A stretch of 64,000 nucleotides of DNA from Caryophanon tenue (GTDB lineage Bacteria; Bacillota; Bacilli; Bacillales_A; Planococcaceae): positions 1-64,000 of the forward strand of contig NZ_MASJ01000039.1 of NCBI RefSeq assembly GCF_001700315.1, given 5' to 3'. Of the stretch, positions 54,868-63,880 are shown in pieces. The position numbers and the translations under genes are program-made. The number at the start of each line of letters is the position of its first letter. Within the stretch, counting starts at the first letter, position 1. The notes under the pieces were generated by a model. That model was not told the DNA's origin, did no database searches, and saw nothing but the letters and a program-made list of their open reading frames with translations.

Positions 54868-54997
54868 GCTGGACCTTATTTAGGGGTTGGAACGACCCTC
54901 GTAGCCTGATAAATATAGATAGCTAGTAAAAGTATCTACTTCTCAGGAAGCCCCTTCTTCAATCAGACTGTAAGGTCGATAAGGAGGGGTAGTTCAC
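54780..54997 (+). ncRNA. Probable omega RNA (reRNA) overlapping the tnpB 3' end
   Basis: TnpB elements of this type make a guide RNA that overlaps the end of tnpB and the right end, with the guide copied from the flank. Here the right-end stretch shows pairing blocks (CCTTATTTAGG, GTAGCCTG...CAGG, CCCCTTCTT...AAGGAGGGG) and ends at GGTAGTTCAC. The guide would start about 54998 (TTGTGTATATCC). The 5' end is not determinable by eye. Confidence 0.5.
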
Positions 54998-55076
54998 TTG
55001 TGTATATCCAATAAGTAGGAGCATCGATGAAAATAACGTATAATCAATAGGACTACACGATAGATAGGTGATGTAA

Positions 55077-55496
55077 ATGAAAAGATTTTTTGTAACAACA
55101 ATTGCTTTAACCGCTCTTCTTAGCGCTTGCAGCGATGAGGATGTCAACAATGAAGTACAACAAAATACTGTAAAAGTAGATGTAGCAGAAGCACCTCCTC
55201 TTGATACAAACACTGCCGCTGTACTCGAAACGGCTGAACAACAATTGCTACCACAAATTGCATCGCTTTTACAGCTACCTGAAGCGGATATTTTATTTAC
55301 AATAGATGCAAATACAGAAGGGACCATACCTGCTATTCTCACAACGCTTCGTGTCCCAGCGACCGCTACTATAGAGACGCCGATTATCGAACGTATCGTC
55401 ACTTTATTAATGACGGAACTTTCAACAATTGAAAATACAGATATGAATGAAAAAAATATTTATATTATGAACACGAATGGCGATGTCCTGCATTAA
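55077..55496 (+). CDS. Lipoprotein of unknown function
   Basis: This 139-aa protein has a lipoprotein signal MKRFFVTTIALTALLSAC, lipobox LSAC, and a very acidic mature domain with few basic residues (EAPPLDTNTAAVLETAEQQ). No domain is recognised. TAGGTGA precedes the ATG at 55077. It lies directly downstream of the IS605 right end; its promoter must lie in the 80-nt gap or inside the element. Confidence 0.72.
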   Translation: MKRFFVTTIALTALLSACSDEDVNNEVQQNTVKVDVAEAPPLDTNTAAVLETAEQQLLPQIASLLQLPEADILFTIDANTEGTIPAILTTLRVPATATIETPIIERIVTLLMTELSTIENTDMNEKNIYIMNTNGDVLH

Positions 55497-55506
55497 CATG
55501 ACATGC

Positions 55507-55552
55507 CAAAAGAAGCAGCTCCTTCTTTACAAGGAAGCTGCTTCTTTTTATA
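55507..55552 (+). terminator. Terminator of the lipoprotein gene
   Basis: GAAGCAGCTCCTT pairs with AAGGAAGCTGCTTC (one mismatch) and T5 follows. Confidence 0.88.
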
Positions 55553-55626
55553 TTATGTCTCCCTATCCCCCATAACTACTACTATGTATGTATATCATCT
55601 ATTTCGCTTTTTGCCATCGCAAGAGA

Positions 55627-55652
55627 AAAGGCCCGCTCATGGCGGACCAGAG
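55627..55652 (-). terminator. Terminator, probably of the coiled-coil gene
   Basis: On the minus strand GGTCCGC pairs with GCGGGCC (with one G-U) around CATGA, followed by TTTTCTC. It lies about 185 nt beyond the coiled-coil gene stop; nothing else recognisable lies in 55653-55837. Confidence 0.6.
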
Positions 55653-55837
55653 AAACCCTTATGCTATTCGCAATAAGAAAACTTTCTATCTTTCTAACCA
55701 ACACCGTCATCATATTACAAAGTAACAAAACTTTCAAAAGCTTTGCTCATGATTCTCAAATTTTTTTAAGCAATCTTAACCACCCTCACAGAATATTCTG
55801 TATATAAAGCACCTTTGCTCACGTAGCGCTTCTGAAC

Positions 55838-57394
55838 CTATTCTTCTTTCACATGCTCATCTGTTTCCACTAAAATATCATCTAAATCTACGCTCGACAC
55901 ATCTACTTCTGGCAATGGTAATGGCGCTGTTGGACTAGACGGAATCCCGAGTTCCACACTATAAAATTTCTGGTCAATGCGCTGAACACCTCGCTCTTTT
56001 TCAGCGATGTTTTCTTCGAATGTTTTGATTGCGGCAATTATCGGTGCGCGTTCTTCTTCTATTAATACCTTCTTTTCAACGAGTGCATTTACTTGTTGTT
56101 GCGCTTGACGAATTACGTGCTTTTCCGCTGCTAAATAACGTGTATCGAGTTCAATAAAAATATCCACCATGCCCTCAAATAAGCGCTGCTTCTCACGCTC
56201 TTTCGCTTTAATTGATAAATTGGCAGCTGTTGTTTTTACCTTCGATGTCAGCTTCGACAATAAATTAGTACGTGGCTCCGCATTCGCATATTTTTGTCGT
56301 AAAGCATTCACTTCACGTTCGGCTTCCTTATAACGATTATACTGCGCATGATATGCAGTGTCTGTCACTTCCATATCAGCACGCGTTATATTAAACTCCG
56401 CATACAACGCTTCTTTCAATTGTTTCACATCATATTGCGCTGCCTTTATCTCTCGTTCTATTGCAATGATTTCATCTTTAAATGTCGCATCCAACACGCG
56501 ATGTTGGTCAATATGCAAATGTAATGTATCAATATCTGTTTGCATTTTAGCGCGCTGATTGACAATGTGCTGCCAATGGGCAATTAAAATATGCATATCT
56601 TGTTTTTTTGTAGAGCGCTCCGCAAATACAGCTAATGTCGTTAAAGCGATCCCTAAAAATAACGTTTGTGTATTCGATAATTGCTTCGTTACAGACAAAT
56701 AAGAAATCCCAAACACATCAAATTTTAAAAAGTGTGGATGCATAAATACAGCGAGTACAGGGTCGAGTGATGTATCTAGCTGCACAGTTGGTAATTGCTG
56801 AATAAACAGTGCCATCAGCTCAATTTGTTTCGTAAATTGACCTGGAGCTGCTGCATAAAGTACTTGTGCTACTGTATCTTCATTTAATGTCAGCATGCCT
56901 TCTTGTTCATAAGCTGCTGCAAACTTTTCATATTGCTCCCGCTGCTGGCTAGGTGATAATTGGGCAAATTCCTTTTTGTAAAAACGAATCATTTGTTGTA
57001 CATGTACTTCCAAAATAGCATCTAGTGGTGTATGTGTAATGTCTAGCTGCGCCGCTAATTTATCATGCGCTGTAAATTTTTGATATACCGCTTCAACCAT
57101 CGCTTGTGCACCTAGTACAATGATTGTTTCATCGGTTAATGCGACTTTTGGCAATTGGAGTTTTTTAGATATCTCTAAAAACAGACCAAGTTGTACTTGT
57201 GCATCTGTTACAGCTGTATATGCTTCTACTTCCTTTTGGATTTTTTTATATAAGCGTTGTTCAGTCTTCACAAAACCACTTGCCTTTGAAGCTAATAAGT
57301 GACCTGTATGTAATTTACTCACAACGACATACAATGCACGTAAATCATTCCCATTAATTGCTCGAAACCCTTTGGCAACTTTATTTATTTCCAT
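55838..57394 (-). CDS. Unrecognised coiled-coil protein (518 aa)
   Basis: The N-terminal half is helical (VAKGFRAINGNDLRALYVVV; QLGLFLEISKKLQLP). One hydrophobic stretch (about 245-265, TLFLGIALTTLAVFA) may be a membrane-associated helix. Residues about 275-480 are a long, charged coiled coil with two blocks. The C-terminal tail is acidic and Pro-containing (DVSSVDLDDILVETDEHVKEE). No known domain is recognised. ATG 57394 has AAGGGGGAAC 6 nt ahead and is chosen over the longer frame to 57484. It is divergent from the PH-like gene. A scaffold or toxin-system-like role is possible but not supported. Confidence 0.65.
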   Translation of the reverse strand: MEINKVAKGFRAINGNDLRALYVVVSKLHTGHLLASKASGFVKTEQRLYKKIQKEVEAYTAVTDAQVQLGLFLEISKKLQLPKVALTDETIIVLGAQAMVEAVYQKFTAHDKLAAQLDITHTPLDAILEVHVQQMIRFYKKEFAQLSPSQQREQYEKFAAAYEQEGMLTLNEDTVAQVLYAAAPGQFTKQIELMALFIQQLPTVQLDTSLDPVLAVFMHPHFLKFDVFGISYLSVTKQLSNTQTLFLGIALTTLAVFAERSTKKQDMHILIAHWQHIVNQRAKMQTDIDTLHLHIDQHRVLDATFKDEIIAIEREIKAAQYDVKQLKEALYAEFNITRADMEVTDTAYHAQYNRYKEAEREVNALRQKYANAEPRTNLLSKLTSKVKTTAANLSIKAKEREKQRLFEGMVDIFIELDTRYLAAEKHVIRQAQQQVNALVEKKVLIEEERAPIIAAIKTFEENIAEKERGVQRIDQKFYSVELGIPSSPTAPLPLPEVDVSSVDLDDILVETDEHVKEE

Positions 57395-57571
57395 GACTCG
57401 TTCCCCCTTATTCATTGCGTGTGCTTTTATTATACCCAACATTGCGAATAGACCGACATAATTCCTCCAACAAATTCGTTGCATCTTGACGAATATTTCG
57501 TTACAGTGCTTACAGACAATATCTTTTTGTTCATAAAAAATTGTCGGATAATCTCTAAGGAGTGGTGTAAC

Positions 57572-57997
57572 GTGTTTTTCCTACGCAAATTACAAAATGA
57601 ACGCACACTGCAACGCATTTATATTGGACATGGACATCCAATTACTCGCTATCGCCAATCAATTGCTTATAGCGAGGCACAAGTAATACAACAACACGAG
57701 CGCATTTTAGCGTCGATTGCTGTTCAACTTCCTGAAGCCATTCATCGACATATGTATGGTTTACTTGTAGCCACATCTGAGCGCCTACTCTTTATTACAT
57801 CATCTCGCCATTACGGCTCATTCTTTGATATTTACCCGTATGATACGATTGAACAGTTGCGTACAAGACGCCTGAAACAGACAGAAATTGTGCTACGTTT
57901 TCGCCGCATGGAAAAAGTATTTATTGTGTCGTTTGTCGATGAACGTCTTTCTGAATTTCGTCAAGTGATTCGTGCACAAATGCAACCTTCTTCGTAA
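57572..57997 (+). CDS. Bacterial PH-like domain protein (141 aa)
   Basis: From a GTG start at 57572 (AAGGAGTGG 6-7 nt ahead) the product reads LRKLQNERTLQRIYIG. It then has a short beta-domain, YGLLVATSERLLFITSS and FFDIYPYDTIEQLRTRR, typical of bPH/YokE-type lipid- or protein-binding modules (strand, turn, 'G-x-hhhhTxxRhhhh'). No membrane helix. The longer reading frame upstream is out of reach of any ribosome site. It is divergent from the coiled-coil gene and followed by the cysteine-repeat gene on the same strand. Confidence 0.65.
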   Translation: MFFLRKLQNERTLQRIYIGHGHPITRYRQSIAYSEAQVIQQHERILASIAVQLPEAIHRHMYGLLVATSERLLFITSSRHYGSFFDIYPYDTIEQLRTRRLKQTEIVLRFRRMEKVFIVSFVDERLSEFRQVIRAQMQPSS

Positions 57998-58095
57998 TGT
58001 GCAGTTGTCGAAGCATTTAAAAAATCCATTATTTACGTTATACTAGAGAGGAATGCACGATTTCTTTTATCCTATTTATAAAGGAGACAATGCTA

Positions 58096-59067
58096 ATGTG
58101 GCATTATACTAATTCGTTTTTCCACGCATCTTATCATACCGATGATGTCAGTATTGAAAGTAATATTGGTCCTCGTGACATTAAAGATACTGCGTATTTA
58201 GTGCATGAGGAATCGATTTTTTCGATGCATGCACATCATTATTCCTTGTACACACAGAAAAAATGTGGGTGTTTTGCGAAAGCAACGAATGTCGTCATTG
58301 AAACATACGATGTCGATGAAGCACCAACAAGTGCCCAAATCCATCGCTTTTTCGATCATACGTTAACGTTTTGTGAGGATGTGCAACAGCTACGCCGATA
58401 TTGTGCTGCCTGTGCGCAACAATGGAGCTCGTTTGCGTATTATGCTGATACATATTATACAAATGAACAATCACAGTGTGCGATACAATTAACATTTCCA
58501 CCGTCACTCTTACAACAGGCTACTGCCATTGTTTTAGTACCAACATTACAAGCTTCAACATTTACAGTGTACATACAACAACAAAACTGCGCATGTATGA
58601 AAGAAGTTGGAAAACTATCCATTTCGCTATCTTCAACAGCAGCCATTACAACATATATATCGCAAACATTTCAACTCACGGTTTTACCTGCTACGACACC
58701 ACGTAAACAGCGCTGCCAAACATGCCAACCTGCTCCGTCTACATGGACGCCTTCACATGTGCGGTACGGTCATTATGAAAAGTGGACAAATGTGGGTATT
58801 ATGTATAGTACATACATGACAGCAAAGGTTGCGCCAACTGCCTTTTATGCACTGGATGCTCACCTTTTTATCCTAACACGTAAAAAGCGCTGTTGTGACT
58901 GTGCAAAAGAACTCGTACAGTTTGAAAGTAATGACCCGCTAACACCAGAACAATTTGTACAGTTTTTACAACAAGAATTTAATTTTGCCATTCCATATAA
59001 ACAGCAAGCTATCGTAACAAGTTGTGCTATTTGTAAAGCGCTCGGCAGTGAACAAGTATTACCGTGA
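58096..59067 (+). CDS. Protein with three tandem cysteine-motif repeats (323 aa), family unknown
   Basis: Three repeat units are visible, each with a beta-strand, a CxC motif preceded by Lys/Gln residues, a 40-55 residue helical segment with a conserved Phe, and a closing CxxC. Unit 1 has QKKCGCFAK and YCAAC, unit 2 has QQNCACMKE and RCQTC, unit 3 has KRCCDCAKE and SCAIC. The spacing suggests three metal sites, most simply zinc. There is no signal peptide. GGAG lies 9 nt before ATG 58096; ATG 58090 would be only 3 nt away. I do not recognise the family. It shares strand with the PH-like gene but ends at its own terminator. Confidence 0.7.
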   Translation: MWHYTNSFFHASYHTDDVSIESNIGPRDIKDTAYLVHEESIFSMHAHHYSLYTQKKCGCFAKATNVVIETYDVDEAPTSAQIHRFFDHTLTFCEDVQQLRRYCAACAQQWSSFAYYADTYYTNEQSQCAIQLTFPPSLLQQATAIVLVPTLQASTFTVYIQQQNCACMKEVGKLSISLSSTAAITTYISQTFQLTVLPATTPRKQRCQTCQPAPSTWTPSHVRYGHYEKWTNVGIMYSTYMTAKVAPTAFYALDAHLFILTRKKRCCDCAKELVQFESNDPLTPEQFVQFLQQEFNFAIPYKQQAIVTSCAICKALGSEQVLP

Positions 59068-59080
59068 TCTATGAACATAC

Positions 59081-59122
59081 AAAAAAAAGCTCCAGTGAAT
59101 CGTACATTCACTGGAGCTTTGT
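59081..59122. terminator. Bidirectional terminator
   Basis: AAAGCTCCAGTGAAT pairs with ATTCACTGGAGCTTT. It lies between the Cys-repeat gene and the convergent DUF4886 gene. Confidence 0.9.
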
Positions 59123-59205
59123 TCAATTTAGAGAAAGGTTTTGTCTCATCTCTTTTTTACCGGCTAAGCTATTTACTCGCCCTCGTCTATACTAAATATG
59201 ACCGT

Positions 59206-61017
59206 TTAGTCGTTCACGATAAATGAAATATATTGTTGTTGTTTCAATAAACTCGTTTCGCCGCGCAACCATTCATCAACGACGACATAATAAGCAGTAT
59301 TAAGTTGATACGGTTGCGTTGGTGAAATAAGAAGTTTTGTACCTTCCACAGCAATCGTTACATCATGAGGTTGGCCAAATTGATTCACGACATACACATC
59401 GCCTTCACGGAAATTATTGGCTAGCGCTTCCGTAAATGTGATACGCCACTCTTTCATTGTGTCGGTCGTTATCAATGGCTCTTTCGTGTAAGCTTGTCCA
59501 TTAGCGATTGTTTCTTGAAAGGCATCATAGTCCTTTTTTGCGGCTTCAATGTCCTCTACTTTCGACACGACATCGGCCTCTAACGAATATACCGTTGAAA
59601 CGGTTGGGTACATCGCTAAAATTTCTGTTGCTTGCTTATTAAAATTACTATGAAAGATATTTTGTAACGCCGTCACTTTATTAAAGAATAGCGTGTACGT
59701 ATCATCCAGCTCCGCCATATATGCTTTAATTTGTTCTGTCATAGCACTAATTTTTTTGAGTGTATACATATCTTCTGTTGTCGCTGCATGTGCCGTTAGC
59801 TCATTTAATGTTGTAACATATTGGCGATACGGACGCCCTTCTGTCATCGTCACTTCCGCTTCGGTAATCGTAAAGATTGCTTTATAACGTGTGCGTAAAT
59901 CCGTTAACACTTTTTCTGTATGATTAAGATCCTGAATACGCGCGTCCATTTTTTTAAACAGTGCCGCATAATTATCCGTTAACGCTTTTACATTCGCACG
60001 CTTTAAAAACGCTTCGATGTCCGTTTTAATCGTTTGAATTTCTTTCACCGATAAATTTGTATAAATATTACCTTTTGTATCACTCACCTTCGTTACAGAA
60101 GGTGTAATGCGTTGGCGATAATATGTATATTTAATATCGTCTACATCAACAAACGTAAATACATGTGGCGCAGCAACTGCGGCATCTACAACTGCATTGA
60201 TGTAACGCTTTAAAATCACTTGTTCTTCTGTGTTTTGTGGCTGCACGAAGAAATCACCTTTCGATTCATTTTGCCCAAAAATGGTTTTATATGCAGCAAG
60301 CCCTGCTGTGTAACGACCAATGGATGCATCTAAATGAATACCATCACGTGTTAATTCTGTGCCATATTTGTCGATAATATCATTAGCACGTGCATTTTGA
60401 ATAGCTGTACCGGATGGAATGATATAATCATACGGTGCGGAAGAAATCGCTTTTTTATATGCTTGTGTAATGGCGTTATACATCGTTAGTTGCGTCTTCG
60501 CATACGACGGATATGAATAATAGCTTGTCGCATAGGCCCATGTTGCATTTAAGCCCGTTTTCACACGCGTTGGATTTTTCACCGTTTTCAATACATAATC
60601 ACGAATATTATTTAAATATGGTTGAAATGTGCTATAGTCACCAGAGTTGGGTGAGTTTTGTTGCATAAAGACAACGTCCCAATCATCGGATTGCAGCACT
60701 TGACGCAATGTTTTGCCTCGTTGCTGTGACCATCCTTTTGCCTCGTAACGAACATAACGGTACGACGCTTTATTTTGCTGGATATTGCGCCAATGTCCTT
60801 CTAGGCCAATACCACCAATATGCGCCTCGGCGACGACGGCATTTTTACCATTAGATTTGGCAATATTATAAAGATATAACGATGTATCTTCACTAAAAGA
60901 ATTTCCAATAAATAAAATCTTCACTGGATCGGACGCTGCTGCGGTGCGCTCATTCGTTGTTGCAAATAGCAAAACAACAGCGAAAACCACGACAAACAGA
61001 AGCCGATAGTGTCGCAT
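59206..61017 (-). CDS. Secreted DUF4886/SGNH-hydrolase-like protein with C-terminal Ig-like domain
   Basis: This 603-aa protein has a signal peptide (about 1-28). Residues about 30-260 match the DUF4886 branch of SGNH hydrolases: ILFIGNSFSEDTS with the likely nucleophile Ser, then VVAEAHIGGIGLEGHW, VFMQQNSPNSGDY and the Asp-x-x-His motif DGIHLDASIGRYTAG. A helical middle region (about 300-500) contains coiled-coil heptads. The C-terminal 90 residues look like an SbsA/Big_5 Ig-like domain (WRITFTEALANNFREGDVYV). It is an esterase acting on a surface or extracellular substrate, by inference. It starts 11 nt after the patatin-like gene and is cotranscribed. Confidence 0.8.
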   Translation of the reverse strand: MRHYRLLFVVVFAVVLLFATTNERTAAASDPVKILFIGNSFSEDTSLYLYNIAKSNGKNAVVAEAHIGGIGLEGHWRNIQQNKASYRYVRYEAKGWSQQRGKTLRQVLQSDDWDVVFMQQNSPNSGDYSTFQPYLNNIRDYVLKTVKNPTRVKTGLNATWAYATSYYSYPSYAKTQLTMYNAITQAYKKAISSAPYDYIIPSGTAIQNARANDIIDKYGTELTRDGIHLDASIGRYTAGLAAYKTIFGQNESKGDFFVQPQNTEEQVILKRYINAVVDAAVAAPHVFTFVDVDDIKYTYYRQRITPSVTKVSDTKGNIYTNLSVKEIQTIKTDIEAFLKRANVKALTDNYAALFKKMDARIQDLNHTEKVLTDLRTRYKAIFTITEAEVTMTEGRPYRQYVTTLNELTAHAATTEDMYTLKKISAMTEQIKAYMAELDDTYTLFFNKVTALQNIFHSNFNKQATEILAMYPTVSTVYSLEADVVSKVEDIEAAKKDYDAFQETIANGQAYTKEPLITTDTMKEWRITFTEALANNFREGDVYVVNQFGQPHDVTIAVEGTKLLISPTQPYQLNTAYYVVVDEWLRGETSLLKQQQYISFIVND

Positions 61018-61028
61018 AGAATCACCTC

Positions 61029-61886
61029 TTATTTAGAATGCATAAAATACTGTAAATCATCAAAACGCGCTTTTGCTAAATCATAGCCCATATCGTAGCT
61101 ACGCTTTAAAATAAAGCGGTCCTTTTCAAAACTATTTAAGGCATATTGCGGACGGAACACAAACGCATCTCCCGCCTGCTCTAAACGATTAATTTCCGCA
61201 ATCGTTTCATTATACCGTTCTGCGCGATGTTTCATTTGTTCTGCAAGTTTCGGGTATTTTTTCTCGAATAATTTAATAACCCATTTGCTTGAACGGTCTA
61301 ACTTTTTTTCATATCCTTCAGGTTGTGTTAAGACGAGCACATGACGGTCGTACTGATCTGCAATAGCACGTTTAATCGGAATCGGCTCACTTAAGCCACC
61401 ATCGTAATATGGAATGCCATTAAGTTTAATTTCAGGAAATAAAATAGGAATCGCACATGTTGCACGAAGCATCATATTTTGTTCGTCCATATCTTTGGCG
61501 TTCATATATTCTACGTTACCTGTATAGGCATTTGTCACCCCAAACAACACTTCACCTTCATGTTGTGTAAATGTTGCCCAATCAAAGTAATCAATTTGGT
61601 TGGGAATAATATTATAGGAAAAATCTAATCCAAAATAACTACGGTCTTTTTTTAAAAAATTCCCAACACCAATATAACGTTTATCATTCCGATAATTCGC
61701 AATGACCCGAAACGTACGCTCTTTTTGCTTCGAAACATACGAGCACGCAGAAATAGCCCCTGCAGAAATGCCGAGTACATATGGCATATGAAAATCTCTT
61801 TCTAAAAAATAGTCCAGTACACCCGCTGTATAAACGGTGCGAAACGTACCACCTTCTAAAATTAAGCTTGGATGCTGTCGCTCCAT
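61029..61886 (-). CDS. Patatin-like phospholipase
   Basis: This 285-aa lipase of the YjjU type has the oxyanion motif EGGTFRTVYTAGVLD, the Ser of the GxSxG elbow in VLGISAGAISA and the catalytic Asp in YYDGGLSEP. It has no signal peptide. ATG 61886 has AAAGGATG 6 nt ahead and is chosen over two upstream starts. It is first gene of a two-gene unit with the DUF4886 protein; both are Ser-Asp hydrolases, which hints at sequential action on lipid or acylated substrates. Confidence 0.87.
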   Translation of the reverse strand: MERQHPSLILEGGTFRTVYTAGVLDYFLERDFHMPYVLGISAGAISACSYVSKQKERTFRVIANYRNDKRYIGVGNFLKKDRSYFGLDFSYNIIPNQIDYFDWATFTQHEGEVLFGVTNAYTGNVEYMNAKDMDEQNMMLRATCAIPILFPEIKLNGIPYYDGGLSEPIPIKRAIADQYDRHVLVLTQPEGYEKKLDRSSKWVIKLFEKKYPKLAEQMKHRAERYNETIAEINRLEQAGDAFVFRPQYALNSFEKDRFILKRSYDMGYDLAKARFDDLQYFMHSK

Positions 61887-61983
61887 GTCTCTCATCCTTT
61901 CGCCTGTTAAACAGCCATTCATTCTATGTATTGTATAATGTCCATAATTTAAACAATATTTATCATACCATATTTAGCACACA

Positions 61984-62023
61984 AAAAAAGGGAAATCCTA
62001 TACGTTTGTAGGACTTCCGCAAT
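61984..62023 (-). terminator. Terminator of the TspO-like gene
   Basis: On the minus strand GGAAGTCCTA pairs with TAGGATTTCC around CAAACG(TA), followed by T7. Confidence 0.85.
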
Positions 62024-62033
62024 TTTTCATACT

Positions 62034-62753
62034 TTATGCATATAACTTTTTATTCGGTAAAAAGGACATCGCAATACCGCCGATAAAAATAATGGCTGCG
62101 ACGATATACGCGCTAGTGACTACTAAACCATCCGTATTCGATGCTGCGATACCAATAATTGCCCAAATAAAAACTGCCGTAAATAACGCATCATTTTCAC
62201 GGTATTGTCCGAGTAGCGCAAGCGCTGCTGCAACGGCCATTAATAGAACGGTTCCAACGGGCTCAGAAATACCTAAACTAATGTCATAATATTTCAATGT
62301 GTAACTCATATTCGCAATCGTTGCGACTGAAATCCATCCTAAATAAATCGAAAACGGTAAACGGCCACCAAATCCTGTATGCTGTCCAAACGAACGGTAC
62401 AGCATAATTAATGTGCCTAATAAGATAAACATCCAAATTTGTGCCAACCAGAAAATTTCATAATGCCATGAAAGCAACCAAGCGATGTTAAATACACAGC
62501 TCGCTATGAATAAATAATACGTATTCGCTTGTCCTTGCTCGCCACGGTTTAAATCACGCCATTGGAAAAATACCCATACTGCCAACAATACATAAATAAG
62601 TCCCCATATGCTAAACACATACCCAGCAGGTGTAAATAGAACATCGAGCTGATCCGAAATCTCACCTGTTTGTTGTCCGTTAATCGGTAAAATATTTGCC
62701 AACGCATTGACCGCTACAACGGCGAGCCATGCTACTACCAATAACCATTTCAT
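62034..62753 (-). CDS. TspO/MBR-family (tryptophan-rich sensory) membrane protein
   Basis: This 239-aa protein has about seven hydrophobic segments: FTPAGYVFSIWGLIYVLLAVWVFFQWRD near the first third, then IAWLLSWHYEIFWLAQIWMFILL and PFSIYLGWISVATIANM. These carry the Pro, Trp and Tyr-rich pattern of the TspO/MBR superfamily, though it is longer than classical 155-aa TspO and lacks a clear match to its porphyrin loop. GAGGAGGG lies ahead of ATG 62753. The ligand is unknown. It is monocistronic. Confidence 0.8.
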   Translation of the reverse strand: MKWLLVVAWLAVVAVNALANILPINGQQTGEISDQLDVLFTPAGYVFSIWGLIYVLLAVWVFFQWRDLNRGEQGQANTYYLFIASCVFNIAWLLSWHYEIFWLAQIWMFILLGTLIMLYRSFGQHTGFGGRLPFSIYLGWISVATIANMSYTLKYYDISLGISEPVGTVLLMAVAAALALLGQYRENDALFTAVFIWAIIGIAASNTDGLVVTSAYIVAAIIFIGGIAMSFLPNKKLYA

Positions 62754-62875
62754 GAAATCCCTCCTCGTGATGCAAGTATTTTCTTGTAACACCATTCCCT
62801 TCTTTCATACGCACTAATCCCTTTCACGACTGTAATGTTTTTGTACAGGCAACAGTGGTATAGATAAGAACAAAC

Positions 62876-62914
62876 AAAAAAGCCTTCTCATCAAAGAAAG
62901 ATGAAAAAGCTTTG
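62876..62914 (-). terminator. Terminator of the second LysM-P60 gene
   Basis: On the minus strand GCTTTTTCATC pairs with GATGAGAAGGC (several G-U pairs) and T6 follows, about 30 nt after the stop. Confidence 0.75.
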
Positions 62915-62943
62915 CGTATATAATAAATAGGGTGTAACGCTGA

Positions 62944-63570
62944 TTACAGACGGCCGTAACCAGTGAAATATTTGCCCCAGTATCCGCTATGGATGCTTGC
63001 GATATTTACTTTTTTACCACTTGCAGAAATCATTTTACCACTACCGATATAAATACCGATATGAGAAATGCCCTTTTTGTACGTACCGCTGAAGAATACT
63101 AAATCGCCCACTTGTGGATTTTTAACCTTTTTTGATGCGCTGTAGAAACCAGCTGCTGATGTACGTGAAACTTTTTTACCTGATTGTTTTAATACGTAAT
63201 AAACAAATCCTGAACAGTCAAAACCTGAACGTGGTGAAGAACCGCCAAATACATAACGTGTACCTAAATGACGTTTTGCGTTCGCCACGATATTTGAGCC
63301 ACTAGCAGACGCTTTTGATGAAGACGACGAAGATGAAGCTTTTGTCGCTTTGCCACCTACTTGTAATTTTTGACCTACATAAATATTTGTCGATTTTAAA
63401 CCGTTTTGGCTCATAATTGTTTTATATGACACACCGTATTTTGAACCAATTTTCGATAATGTATCACCTGATTTTACTGTATACGTTGCCGCTGAAGCTG
63501 CTGTGACACCTGAAAATGCTACCGTTGACCCGATTACGACTGCTGCTACTTTTTTCGTTAATGTATTCAT
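62944..63570 (-). CDS. LysM-NlpC/P60 peptidoglycan endopeptidase (one LysM domain)
   Basis: This is a secreted D,L-endopeptidase of 208 aa with a signal peptide (1-27, ends ASA), one LysM domain (28-72), a Ser/Lys/Ala linker and an NlpC/P60 domain (about 93-208). Cys119 is in FDCSGF and His170 in ISHIGIY. It is a close paralogue of the 272-aa enzyme at 18.9-19.8 kb, which differs by a second LysM and linker. GTGAGGA lies ahead of the ATG. It probably acts in cell separation or wall turnover. Confidence 0.92.
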   Translation of the reverse strand: MNTLTKKVAAVVIGSTVAFSGVTAASAATYTVKSGDTLSKIGSKYGVSYKTIMSQNGLKSTNIYVGQKLQVGGKATKASSSSSSSKASASGSNIVANAKRHLGTRYVFGGSSPRSGFDCSGFVYYVLKQSGKKVSRTSAAGFYSASKKVKNPQVGDLVFFSGTYKKGISHIGIYIGSGKMISASGKKVNIASIHSGYWGKYFTGYGRL

Positions 63571-63822
63571 AATTAATTAGTTCCTCACTTTTGTTTGTAG
63601 TATATTGCTCTATATAATATTTCGATTGAATGTGTAGTTAACTTGGTGCTGATTCACCAACGAGACTAATCATAACAGCTTTATATTACAATACCTTTAC
63701 AAAATGATGTAAAATTGCCGAGTTGTATGACATTACACGATTTACCAGTCAATAAATACCCTCTACTTCTCTCTTTAATGATGTAACATAAATTTTTATA
63801 ATGTATGTATTTGATTTCATAA
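63571..63822. promoter_or_regulatory. Leader and promoter region of the LysM-P60 gene
   Basis: The AT-rich upstream region contains a small hairpin TTGGTG/CACCAA at about 63642-63659. I found no riboswitch consensus such as the c-di-AMP (ydaO) element often linked to wall hydrolases, and no ORF with a ribosome site. Confidence 0.4.
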
Positions 63823-63880
63823 TAAAAAGATCAAAAATTTGATTATAGCAATAGATAATCATTTTTGATCTTTTTTATGC
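63823..63880 (-). terminator. Terminator of a minus-strand gene beyond the window
   Basis: AAAAGATCAAAAAT...TGATTAT pairs with ATAATCATTTTTGATCTTTT around AGCAATAG, giving a long AT-rich stem with T runs on both sides. No plus-strand gene precedes it, so it most likely ends a gene entering from the right. 63881-64000 shows no coding feature. Confidence 0.65.

Larger units (their letters stand above)
53222..54997 (+). mobile_element. IS200/IS605-family insertion sequence (tnpA + tnpB)
   Basis: The element carries a Y1 transposase and a TnpB nuclease in tandem. The left end contains short hairpins around CCCCTTCTTCAAGGAG and TGGCGGTTGGCGTTAGCCA. The right end contains CCCCTTCTT...AAGGAGGGG and probably finishes at GGTAGTTCAC (54988-54997). 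As normal for this family there are no terminal inverted repeats and no target duplication. The exact left boundary is uncertain by about 30 nt. It sits between a broken membrane-protein gene and a lipoprotein gene without interrupting either. Confidence 0.85.
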
